Of a DNA stretch of 64,000 nucleotides, positions 31,262-40,788 are shown piece by piece. The notes under the pieces were generated by a model, which saw nothing but the letters and a program-made list of their open reading frames with translations, was not told where the DNA came from and did not search any database. Within the stretch, counting starts at the first letter, position 1. Each line of letters begins with the position of its first letter. A program made the translations under genes and the position numbers. Location: NCBI RefSeq assembly GCF_036898095.1, contig NC_090726.1, positions 32,811,128-32,875,127 of the forward strand, written 5' to 3'. Origin of the DNA: Palaemon carinicauda. Taxonomy: Eukaryota > Arthropoda > Malacostraca > Decapoda > Palaemonidae.

Positions 31262-33635
31262 GAAAGGGCGGAATAAACCTGGACGCTGGAGTGTCTATCC
31301 TTGGTCTAGCAGAAAAGGAAGTCGAAGGAGTCCCTTTGCGAGAAGAGGACGCTACCAAGTCATGGGTGTCCTTCTGCACGAGTGACAAAGCTATGTCCTT
31401 AACCAAAAGTTCAGGGAACAAAAACTTCGATAAGGGGGCAAAGAGTAGCTCAGATCGTTGACAGGGAGTAACTCCTGCCGACAGAAAAGAGCAAAGAGAC
31501 TCTCGCTTCTTAAGGACTCCTGAAGTAAACGAGAACGAGGAGGAGAGCTCATTGGATCCATCGCGGATGGCTTTATCCATGCAGGACATAATGAGTAAGG
31601 AGACATCTCTATCAGCCGATGAGATTTTCCTACTCAAGGCTCCCAAACACCAGTCAAGGAAGTTGAAAACTTCAAAAGCTCTAAAAATGCCTTTAAGTAG
31701 ATGGTCAAGGTCCGAGGATGACCAACTAATCTTCGAGCGTCTCATGGCTAGGCGGCGGGGAGAGTCTACAAGGCTTGAGAAGTCGCCCTGGGCAGAGGCA
31801 GGGACTCCCAAGCCGAGAACTTCTCCCGTGGCATACCAGACGCTCGATCTAGACGAGAGTTTAGATGGGGGGAAGGCAAAGGCCGTCTTCCCTAAACTCC
31901 TCTTGGTTTCCAACCAATCGCCTAAAAGCCGTAAAGCTCTCTTGGACGAGCGAGAGAGTACAAGTTTTGTAAAGGCTGGCATGTCAGCAGGTACGCCTAA
32001 AACAAACTCAGACGGCGGCGAACGAGGAGCCACAGAGACAAAGTGTTCGGGAAACAACTCTTTAAAAATGAGCATGACTTTCTTAAAGTCCATAGATGGC
32101 GGAACTGCTCTTGGTTCATCAATATCTGAAGGATGATCCTCAGGCTGAGGGTCAGCAACGTCCTCATCCGAAAGTTCCTCATCTGACAACTGATGAGAAA
32201 CAAGCAAAGGGGTTGGCAATGCTTGACACGCAGCGTCCACCCGCACTGGTGCATAAGAGGCGGACCAGGATGCAGCGTCCTGTAACTGCTTGACAGTCTG
32301 GGAACTGTCAACAACAACAGGTGCGTGAGGACGCACAGCGTCCACCCGAGACTGCTTAGACCGCCTAGTCTGAGCAGTCAAAACAACTCTAGGTTGCGGA
32401 AGTTGACGCTCAGCGTCAAAACAAGTCAACTCCGATGGTTGGCGAACGTCCTGAACGTCACCAGGCGCATCGACAAGTTGCCTAACGTCCAAATGCGGCT
32501 GAAAATCCACACGAGATCGCATCGAGTGTGGTTCTACCCCAACTGCTTGACGTGACTTGGCTACACCAGCGTCAACAGGACGCACAAAAGAACGTTTGGG
32601 TGGCTGAAGGCCAGGATCTCGATGAGATAAACGGCTAGGCTCAACGGAAATCTTATCGGCATTGTAGTCTTCCATAAGGGACGCAAGCTTAGACTGCATG
32701 TCCTGCAGTATAACCCATTTTGGGTCCACGGGAATGGGTGCGGTAACCGACGGGGTTAGCGTCTGAGACGGCACAACTTTGCCTTGCTTAGGCGGCGAGC
32801 AGTCATCCGATGACTGCAACGGGTCCGAACTGTCCCAATGACTACATCCAGGACGTTGGACCTGTCCTGAAGGGACCGACTTCCGTTTAAGAGGCCTAGA
32901 AACCTTGCTCCACGGTTTCTTGCGTGAAAAGCCTTCGGAAGACGAGGAAAAAATGGGTTCTCTCGTCTTATGGTAGGGGCGATCTTGGTGAGATACGCCT
33001 GATACCATAGAGGGAACGTCTGTTCGCTGATCAAGGCCTCTCGAACCCATAAGTCGTACGACATTACTTCTCCCCTGGGCTTGGGAGCTTGCAAGAGGTC
33101 CCGGACTAGGTGAACGACAGGCACGAACAGACGAACCCTCGGTCGCAACACTGTTCACAATACTTTGCGCACTAATCACTTTCCCACTTTCCGCCGTGGC
33201 ACTATGACACTTAAGTTCCTTCACGTCAGCCATGAGTTGATTACGATCAGTTGCTAACGCTTCAACTCTTTCCCCCAAGGCATGAATAGCACGTAACATG
33301 TCTTGCATAGACGGTTCCTGAGTGCTAGAAGGGGGGTTAGGAACAACCACTACAGGGGAAGGATTAGGTTCAGGGGCATGTGGAGAGGAAAAATCTACAG
33401 ACCTAGATGAACTCCTCCTTACCCTATCTCTTAGTCTACGTGCATATTTATCGTATTCGAGCCAATCGAATTCCGAAAGGCCCACGCATTCCTCACACCA
33501 ATCTCCCAATTGACAGGTTTTACCCCGACAATTGGAACAAACAGTATGTGGGTCGAGAGAAACCTTTGGAAGACGCCTATTACAGTCCCTAGCATTACAC
33601 TTTCGAAATCTAGGTACTTGAGAAGGGTCAGCCAT
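31173..33635 (-). CDS. E2 gag-like protein (ORF1)
   Basis: 820 residues from ATG 33635 (MADPSQVPRFRKC). Residues 13-50 hold seven Cys and a His (C13, C18, H30, C33, C36, C41, C47, C50; DPHTVCSNCRG and DWCEECVG), a zinc-binding-like cluster also seen in decayed gags at 9.5 and 18.8 kb. A possible coiled-coil (about 93-120, IHALGERVEALATDRNQLMA) follows, then a long low-complexity Ser/Pro/Val region with a VDAxRPHAPVVVDSSQTVKQ block. A folded-looking C-terminal part comes next (about 580-760) and a strongly basic tail (RAEGKRGKRKGAKSSRGRV). By position and composition it is the nucleic-acid-binding particle protein; no enzymatic motif. It overlaps RT by 89 bases. Confidence 0.88.
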   Translation of the reverse strand: MADPSQVPRFRKCNARDCNRRLPKVSLDPHTVCSNCRGKTCQLGDWCEECVGLSEFDWLEYDKYARRLRDRVRRSSSRSVDFSSPHAPEPNPSPVVVVPNPPSSTQEPSMQDMLRAIHALGERVEALATDRNQLMADVKELKCHSATAESGKVISAQSIVNSVATEGSSVRACRSPSPGPLASSQAQGRSNVVRLMGSRGLDQRTDVPSMVSGVSHQDRPYHKTREPIFSSSSEGFSRKKPWSKVSRPLKRKSVPSGQVQRPGCSHWDSSDPLQSSDDCSPPKQGKVVPSQTLTPSVTAPIPVDPKWVILQDMQSKLASLMEDYNADKISVEPSRLSHRDPGLQPPKRSFVRPVDAGVAKSRQAVGVEPHSMRSRVDFQPHLDVRQLVDAPGDVQDVRQPSELTCFDAERQLPQPRVVLTAQTRRSKQSRVDAVRPHAPVVVDSSQTVKQLQDAASWSASYAPVRVDAACQALPTPLLVSHQLSDEELSDEDVADPQPEDHPSDIDEPRAVPPSMDFKKVMLIFKELFPEHFVSVAPRSPPSEFVLGVPADMPAFTKLVLSRSSKRALRLLGDWLETKRSLGKTAFAFPPSKLSSRSSVWYATGEVLGLGVPASAQGDFSSLVDSPRRLAMRRSKISWSSSDLDHLLKGIFRAFEVFNFLDWCLGALSRKISSADRDVSLLIMSCMDKAIRDGSNELSSSFSFTSGVLKKRESLCSFLSAGVTPCQRSELLFAPLSKFLFPELLVKDIALSLVQKDTHDLVASSSRKGTPSTSFSARPRIDTPASRFIPPFHGRAPSRGSTRAEGKRGKRKGAKSSRGRV

Positions 33636-33837
33636 TTTGAATTAGTCAAAGAAAATTCCAAAAACAATCCAAGTCATCAACAAATAATCTGATTCAATAA
33701 AGAGTTCAAGAGTTTATGTTGAGGAAAAACACCTGCACTGCGAAAGCTCAAACCAAAATAAAGTACTTCACCAAATATGATGAGAAAACTCCAGGTTCTA
33801 CAGCGAGTATGAATACGTCTTGTCGTCAACGTCGACA

Positions 33838-33998
33838 GAGAAGAATTGAAGGGTTTGTTTACATGCAAGAGTGGTATCTGGCCGACAGTTGGCGCTGGTG
33901 GGCACACCCGCAACCTTCATAGCGATCGCTCGCGAGTTTTTTGAGTGTGTTTTCTGTCGAGCCGCAGAGTTGCAGCTATTATATATTCACCGGCTAAG
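33838..33998. repeat. E2 right inverted terminal repeat
   Basis: From gagaagaattgaagggtttg to tattcaccggctaag. It is followed by ttaaatatttaaaa, after which E3 begins directly. Only about 200 bp separates this repeat from the gag start, versus about 190 bp plus a 1 kb leader in families A and C. Confidence 0.95.
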
Positions 33999-34049
33999 TT
34001 AAATATTTAAAAATGTTATTTTCATTAGTAAAATAAATTTTTGAATATA

Positions 34050-34208
34050 CTTACCCGATAATCATGTAGCTGTCAACTCCGTTGCCCGACAGAATTCTAC
34101 GGAAGGGATACGCCAGCGATCGCTATACAAGAGGGGGGTGTACTCACCAGCGCCACCTGTGGCCAGGTACTGCAGTACTTCTTGTTGACACCACCTCAAT
34201 TTTTCCTC
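34050..34208. repeat. E3 left inverted terminal repeat
   Basis: cttacccgataatcatgtag through caatttttcctc, 159 bp. Inverted and apparently identical at 40616-40774. Confidence 0.95.
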
Positions 34209-34252
34209 GGTCCACTGGTTCTCTATGGGGAGGAAGGGTGGGTCAATTAAAT

Positions 34253-34342
34253 CATGATTATCGGGTAAGTATATTCAAAAATTTATTTTACTAATGAAAA
34301 TAACATTTTTCAATATTAATCTTACCCGATAATCATGTAGCT
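34253..34342. repeat. E3 internal complementary region
   Basis: catgattatcgggtaagtat...actaatgaaaataacattttt...attaatcttacccgataatc. It joins the inverse of the left end to the inverse of the right end. On the minus strand the joint is aatattgaaaaatgttattt. Confidence 0.93.
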
Positions 34343-34727
34343 GATTCACACCCAGGGAGGTGGGTGAAAACCAGTGTACATGTATATCAAGAAGCTAAGT
34401 ATCCCGTATTTCATATTATCAGTTATTCAAAATAACAATGAAATTATAAGTACCTGGTAAGGAAGTCGACTTGAACCATTACTCTGCCTTTAATAAGTTT
34501 GTCTTCCTTACTGAGCGCAGCGTTCCTCTTAGGAGGCTGAACAACTCTAAGGTGCTGAAGTATCAAGGGCTGCAACCCATACTAAAGGACCTCATCACAA
34601 CCTTTAACCTCGGCGCTTCTCAAGAAAGAATTGACCACCCGCCAAATCAACAAGGATGTGGAAGGCTTCTTAGCCGACCGTACAACCCATAAAAAGTATT
34701 CAAGAGAAAGGTTAAAAGGTTATGGGA

Positions 34728-35917
34728 TTATGGGAATGTAGTGGCTGAGCCCCCGCCTACTACTGCATTCGTTGCTACGAATGGTCCCAGGGTGTAGCAG
34801 TACTCGTAAAGAGACTGGACATCTTTGAGATAGAATGATGCGAACACTGACTTGCTTCTCCAATAGGTTGCATCCATAACACTCTGCAGAGAACGGTTCT
34901 GTTTGAAGGCCACTGAAGTAGCCACAGCTCTCACTTCATGTGTCCTTACCTTCAGCAAAGCAAGGTCTTCTTCCTTCAGATGAGAATGTGCTTCCCTAAT
35001 CAGAAGCCTGACTAGTAAGAAACTGAGTTCTTAGACCTTGGAAAAGAAGGCTTCTTGATAGCACACCATAAGGCTTCTGATTGTCCTCGTAAAGGTTAAG
35101 ACCTTTTTAGATAGTACCTAAGAGCTCTAACTGGGCAAAGTACTCTCTCCAGTTCATTCCCCACCAAGTTGGACAGGCTTGGGATCTCGAACGACTTAGG
35201 CCAAGGACGTGAAGGAAGCTCGTTTTAGCAAAAACCGAGCTGCAAGGAACATGTAGCCATTTCAGATGTGAAAACTATGTTCCTGCTGAAGGCGTGGATC
35301 TCACTTACTCTTTTAGCTGTTGTCAAGCACACGAGGAAAAGAGTTTTTAATGTGAGGTCCTAAAAAGAGGCTGATTGGAGAGGTTCAAATCTTGATGACA
35401 TAAGGAACCTTAGGACCACGTCTAGATTCCAGCCTGGAGTGGACAACCGACGTTCCTTTGAGGTCTCAAAAGACCTAGGGAGGTCCTGTAGATCTTTGTT
35501 GGTGGAAAGATCCAAGCCTCTGTGGCGGAAAACCGCTGCCAACATACTTCTGTAACCCTTGATCGTAGGAGCTGAAAGGGATCTTACGTTCCTTAGATGT
35601 AACAGGAAGTCAGCAATCTGGGTTACAGTGGTACTGGTTGAGGAAACTGCATTGGCCTTGTACCAGCTTCGGAAGACTTCCCCTTGAGACTGATAGACTC
35701 TGAGAGTGGATGTTCTCCTTGCTCTGGCAATCGCTCTGGCTGCCTCCTTCGAAAAGCCCCTAGCTCTTGAGAGTCTTTCGAAAGTCTGAAGGCAGTCAGA
35801 CGAAGAGCGTGGAGGTTTGGGTGTACCTTCTTTACGTGAGGTTGACGTAGAAGGTTCACTCCTAGAGGAAGAGTCCTGGGAATGTCGACCAGCCATTGTA
35901 GTACCTCTATGAACCAT
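34728..35917 (-). pseudogene. E3 tyrosine recombinase remnant
   Basis: The N-terminal part (ATG 35917 to about 35360) keeps SSDCLQTFERLSRARGFSKE and the core-binding helices. The middle, including the Arg of AKRVSEL, is broken by several shifts and stops between 34960 and 35360 (for example a lost segment after LKDLTL). The last part 34958-34728 is open and keeps THEVRAVATS, ATYWRSKSV and FASFYLKDVQ. Not functional. Confidence 0.85.
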
Positions 35918-37052
35918 TCTCTCGCAGGCCAGAGCGGAGCCAACCAACGTCAGCCGTGTCCCTTTGCGAGAGGAGAACTTCTGAAGTACCCTGTTGACAA
36001 TCTTGAACGGCGGGAATGCATACAGGTCGAGATGGGACCAATCCAGCAGAAAAGCATCCACGTGAACTGCTGCTGGGTCTGGAATCGGAGAACAATACAA
36101 CGGGAGTCTCTAGGTTATCGAGGTAGCGAACAGATCTATGGTTGGCTGACCCCACAGGGCCCAAAGTCTGCTGCAAACATTCTTGTGAAGGGTCCACTCT
36201 GTGGGGATGACCTGACCCTTCCGGCTGAGGCGATCTGCCATGACATTCATATCGCCCTGAATGAACCTCGTTACCAGCGTGAGCTTTCGATCTTTGACCA
36301 GATGAGGAGGTCCCTTGCGATCTAGAACAACTTCCACGAATGAGTCCCTCCCTGCTTGGAGATGTAAGCCAAGGCTGTGGTGTTGTCAGAGTCCACCTCC
36401 ACCACCTTGTTAAGCTGGAGGGACTTGAAGTTTATCAAGGCCAGATGAACCGCCAACAACTCCTTGCAATTGATGTGAAGTGTCCTTTGCTCCTGATTCC
36501 ATGTTCCCGAGCATTCCTGTCCGTCCAAAGTCGCACCCCAGCCCGTGTCTGATGCGTCCGAGAGGAGACGGCGGTCGGGTTTCTGAACAGCCAAAGGTAG
36601 ACTTCCTTGAGAAGAAAGCTGTTCTTACACCACGCGAGAGTAGGCCTACTCTCTTCGGAAACAGGAACTGAGACCGTCTCTAGCGTCATGTCCTTTATCC
36701 AGTGAGCAGCTAGATGATACTGAAGGGGGCGGAGGTGGAGTCTCCCTAACACGATGAACAGGGCCAGCGATGAAAGTGTCCCTGTTAGACTCATCCACTA
36801 CCTGACTGAGCATCGGTTCCTTCTCAGCATGCTCTGGATGCATTCTAGGGCTTGGAAGATCCTTGGGGCCGACGGAAAAGCCCGAAAAGCTCGACTCTGA
36901 AGATCCATACCCAGGTAGACAATGGTCTGGGATGGGACGAGCTGGGACTCCTCAAAATTGACCAGGAGGCCCAGTTCCTTGGTCAGATCCATAGTCCATC
37001 TGAGAATCTCCAGACAGCGACGACTTGTGGGAGCTCTTAAAAGCCAGTCGTC
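35623..37052 (-). pseudogene. E3 RNase H / methyltransferase-like remnant, RT core deleted
   Basis: From the deletion junction, the frame starts inside YLDDW (SDDWLLRAPTSRRCLEILRW). It continues through the RT tail, FSDASDTGWGATLDG, CKELLAVHLALINF, DSDNTTALAYISKQGGTHS, ADRLSRKGQVIPTEWTL, DAFLLDWSHLDLYAFPPFKI and PLWPAREWF, in several frames. A base loss near 36330 splits RNase H. The RT fingers, motif A and FGLSP region are gone. Confidence 0.87.
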
Positions 37053-38064
37053 TGACGGAGCCGGACACAAGACCATGGTACTGCTGCACAGTCTGTGAAC
37101 TGTCAACCATGGGGAAGCGAGGAAGTACAGTGACAACCCGAAGCTGTCTAAACTGTCTGGGTTGTACAGACAACTCCTTATCGGGTTGCTGAGGTTGCCG
37201 CACTGCGTCACAACAAGTCACTTCTGCTGGTTGTTGAACGTCTTCCCAGTGACACACTGACTCCGTAAACAAAAAATCCTCTAACAAGGACTAAGCTTGG
37301 ACTGCATGTCTTGCAACACAGCTCAAGGTCTATGGGAGCAGGTGTGGTAACAGACGGGGTTAGCGACTGAAGTGGAACCATTACCTTCCCTGGAAGCATG
37401 TTATGCTTAAATAAAAGTCCATAGGAGGCTACGCAGCTAAAGGCTCCTCACCAAATGACAGAGTCCTCAAGGGAATATCAGAAGGAGGGAGAATAGCACT
37501 TTCTCATCTACAGGAACCATATCCGAGAAAAGCTAAGTTCTCTCAGTGAGGGTTTCACTGGTGCAAAAGCAGCAGACTAGAAGGCAACGTTATGAAACTG
37601 CTTGACAGTCTAGTGAGTTGGAAACAACCAAAGATGTGTGACTGAGAAGTATGCGGTAAGGTATGCAGAGCATGCTGTATGCAGAGCATGCTGTATGTAG
37701 AGCATGCTGTAAGGTAAGCAGAGCATGTTGCATGGCGTGTGGCTTATGCTGCATGGGATGAGGCTCATGCTGCATGGGATGAGGCTCATGCTGCTTAAAA
37801 AAAAAAAAAAAAAAAATCTGAACCTGACACTAATCTAGCTGTCCGAGGATTTACCTGGTGAGACATCAGTCTCTTTACCAGAGAGTTTTACCAGATTTCC
37901 CCGGGCCACCACGTGACACAATTGGTAGTAATTCATTCAAATTACCTCTAATGAGACAATATGGATAAATATCAACACAACATCGTGTTCAAATAGAAAT
38001 AAATTTCTACCTCATACTTGGGATCGAACACTAGCCCCTTCTAATGAAATTAGAATGTAAATTT

Positions 38065-38111
<47 letters not shown>

Positions 38112-39480
38112 ATACAAGTGAGTATTATTGATTGTTCCATTTAATGTAAGTTGTAAGCTGATGGGATAAGCTCTTGGCTTTCATATAGCCCACGGCTCAA
38201 AAACTGAGATAAATAGCTGCTAGCGGAAAGTCAACCCTTTAAGAAGTGATAAACCTGTCTCTTGAAGACAAAAAGGTTGTAGGAATCAGTGTTATTGTAT
38301 TATATACAAATAAAAAATTATCTAGGGAAATTTTGATGAAAATGGGGTAATTTCGTGGACGAATCTAAGGTAATTTGTCCAACTTCACCTGGCAGCACTG
38401 TCAAGAGTTGCGCTTGCCTCAAGGGTTGAGGTGGTTGCGCAGTAAGAGATTTCTGTCTCCCGAGTTGAGGTTCTTGAGGTGTGAGCTGCGAGAGTTGAGG
38501 TGGCGGCTGCGCAGAACGCGGTTCCTGTCTCACGAGTTGAGGTTCTTGAGGTGCTTGCCTCGAGAGTTGAGGTAGCAGCTGCGAGAGCTGAGGTGGCTGC
38601 CTCAAGGATGGTAGAGGTTGTCGTACCTCAAGAGGTTGCTGCCTGGAGGATGGTCTTACTGCAAGAAACTCTTGTCTCAAGGGAAGAGGAGGTTGTAAGG
38701 CATAAGACTCCTGTCCCCATTGTTGAGGAGGTTGCTGCACAACGCTGGTAACTGGCAACTCCCAACGCGGCAGCTCACGCATGGAGGTAGCTTGAGGAAC
38801 CTCAACCTCATACGTCTGGCAGATTGTACTGCGCAGAGGAGGAGGAGCGTTCGCAGGAGGAGGTGTATTAACCTTCTCTGCCTGAAACTCCTGCATCAAC
38901 ACCGCAAGCTGAGACTGCATTGTCTGCAGCATAGACCACTAGAGTTTAAGAAAGACAACAACAAACGGAGCTACTGTCCGTTGAGACTGAGGGTCTAAAA
39001 CAGCTGGTGCGGCAACAGACGGAGCTACTGCCTGTTGCGATACCACCTTGCCTCTCTGGGAGGTGTGCAGTTGTCGTACTGCAGCAAGTCCGAACTGACC
39101 CAGGGCTAATGGCTACACCTAGGAGTTGGACTTGTGCGGAAGGGACCGACTTGCACTTAAAAGCTGCAAGATTTGGTCCATGGTTTCTGCGAGAAACCTC
39201 TTCCGAAGACGAGGAATAAAAGGGCTCTCTCGTCTTTGTGTGGGTGGGGTGATCACGTCGGCAACGTGTGTAGATACACCCGAAACCACGGAGGGAAAAC
39301 GTCTGTTCGTCGATCAAGGCCTGCTGAACCCATAAGTCCTTCGACATTACTTCTCCCCTGGGCTTGGGAGCTTGTAAGAGGTCCCAGACTAGGCGAACAA
39401 CTGGCACGAACAGACGAACCCTCGAACGCAACACTGTAACACTATGCGCTTATCACTTATCACTTTTGATTTTCTGTTTG
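37053..39480 (-). pseudogene. E3 gag-like remnant
   Basis: Reads GSSVRASCSPSLGPLTSSQA (39420 downward), TKTREPFYSSSSEEVSRRNH, LQTMQSQLAVLMQEFQAEKV (38932 downward) and Pro/Gln/Leu-rich repeats, then the inserted block. It continues beyond the block as QHEPHPMQHKPHAMQ units down to VQQYHGLVSGSVRR at the deletion junction. Broken in several places. Confidence 0.72.
37795..38400. mobile_element. Secondary insertion in E3 (tRNA-like SINE piece plus unknown)
   Basis: The block is absent from E0 and E5 at the same place. It starts with 20 A, then tctgaacctgacactaatct... On the minus strand ggggctagtgttcgatccca (about 38016-38035) contains a tRNA B-box-like GTTCGATCC, so this part looks like a tRNA-derived SINE. 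A run of 40 A (38070-38109) follows, then about 290 bp of unknown sequence ending at ctggcagcactg. The minisatellite units have been lost at the insertion. An identical arrangement, except for the homopolymers, is in E4. Confidence 0.65.
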
Positions 39481-40615
39481 CACTTATTTCACTGAACTCG
39501 AAACTTTAAGTGATTGTACCTGAAACACGCAATTCTATCCTTCCTTAAAAGTTAGTAATTGCGAAAACAGAATTACAATGTAACAGAAAAATCTAATGAA
39601 AGATAAATAATTCAGTGGCTGGAAAGAGACTAAACACTAGATCAAATAAACTACGTTTAAAATCTCTCACCGCATAAAGCTTGAGAACAAGAATAAAACT
39701 CTATAAACGTTTACCTTCTTCCCCTAAAGAGACTAGGGAGAAGAGCAAAAACGATAACAACGTTACTCGCTTGAACGAAACGTTTATCCTCCTCTCTCTC
39801 CCTCCGTCTCTATCTCTCTCTCTCTCTTGACTTAGAACCTGAGAGAAGAGCCCAATCATATATATCGTTAAAACATATTATTGTTAAAGGAAAAAAACTG
39901 AAAGATTTCCCAAATAAAAAGTTCCTTTATTAGAATTAAAACCATTAAGCTAAGAAAGAATGAACAAAACGCTAGAAACAGTTTACTCTTACTGCAACGT
40001 GACACCGTGAAAATTCTCTCTCTATCGTAACGATAGAGCGCAAGTTGAACGTTCTGAACGTCAACAACTGCAGAGACAAAACAAAACGTTAGTTCAACTT
40101 TGAAAACAGTACGAGACTATCAAAGAAATTCTTTCAAAAACATTAAAATAGCATAATATGTTAACAGGTAAAACCGAAATGACGGGCTCAATGTTAATTA
40201 ACTTCGGTACCAAGAAAAGACCGCCTACTATTAGGAAAGGTCGAATATAAACAAATATAAAAATTAATTTTAATAAGTTTATAATAAAAGGAAGTTAATC
40301 GAAGAGGCCTATAAAAGGCGGAGAAATATAAAATAAATCTATAACTTTGTTAAGCAAAATTAAGAAAGAGAGTCTATACTCTCTTAGACACCAACACTTC
40401 CGTCTAAGGGAAGGGTCGGCCATTTAAAAGTGAAAGAGAGTTCATACTCTCTTCGTCACCATAATTAATCAAATTAATTCCAAAAACTAGCTAAGCTAAT
40501 GATAAAACTTCCTGAATAGCGAAAGCTAAATTCTAGAGCAAAAACATCACCAAATCGTGAGCAAAAACTCCAGAATCAACAGCGTATCCATGTAGGTCTA
40601 GCCGGAGGCCCGACA
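39481..40615. other. E3 AT-rich leader segment
   Basis: Same plan as in E0: (CT)n near 39793-39830, ctctatcgtaacgatagag near 40020-40038, gaagaggcctataaaaggcg, hairpins aagagagtctatactctctt and aagagagttcatactctctt, and minus-strand ATG 40423 (MADPSL...). Confidence 0.7.
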
Positions 40616-40774
40616 GAGGAAAAATTGAGGTGGTGTCAACAAGAAGTACTGCAGTACCTGGCCACAGGTGGCGCTGGTGAGTACACCCCCCTCTTGTATA
40701 GCGATCGCTGGCGTATCCCTTCCGTAGAATTCTGTCGGGCAACGGAGTTGACAGCTACATGATTATCGGGTAAG
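40616..40774. repeat. E3 right inverted terminal repeat
   Basis: 159 bp, gaggaaaaattgaggtggtg to gattatcgggtaag, followed by attaatattgaaaa and then the fossil terminus ttgtatttttcctaacag. Confidence 0.95.
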
Positions 40775-40788
40775 ATTAATATTGAAAA

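Larger units (their letters stand above)
27478..34013 (-). mobile_element. E2: near-intact, probably autonomous DIRS element (family B)
   Basis: Complete element of about 6.5 kb. The left end is ATGATATTTTAATTATAAAA and the right end is gttaaatatttaaaa. Terminal repeats at 27514-27674 and 33838-33998 show one internal mismatch by eye (gcagctcg versus gcggctcg) plus the constant cttaccc/cttagcc difference. ICR at 27720-27815. Three long minus-strand frames, gag-like 33635-31173, RT/RNase H/methyltransferase-like 31261-29114 and tyrosine recombinase ending at 28215, overlap in different frames with no internal stop. All catalytic motifs of RT, RNase H and recombinase are present. This is the only copy in the window able to supply the enzymes, and a candidate helper for the RT-less copies. 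Whether it is transcribed cannot be seen. Confidence 0.95.
34013..40788 (-). mobile_element. E3: non-autonomous DIRS element (family A) with secondary insertion
   Basis: Complete element of about 6.8 kb between ATGTTATTTTCATTAGTAAA and gattaatattgaaaa. Terminal repeats 34050-34208 and 40616-40774 are perfect inverted copies of 159 bp as far as I can read. It carries the family A RT deletion (junction 37052/37053), a broken recombinase, and a foreign block (37795-38400) replacing much of the gag minisatellite. Its left end abuts the right end of E2 with no spacer, and its right flank is itself the terminus of an older DIRS fossil. E4 is a near-identical sister. Confidence 0.94.

Noticed and set aside
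31552..32136. Plus-strand 194-codon frame
   Set aside because: It lies inside the intact E2 gag on the other strand, has no motif, and follows from the composition of that gene.
38016..38035. A tRNA gene on the minus strand
   Set aside because: Only a B-box-like GTTCGATCC is present. I could not fold a cloverleaf, and the context is a SINE-like insertion.
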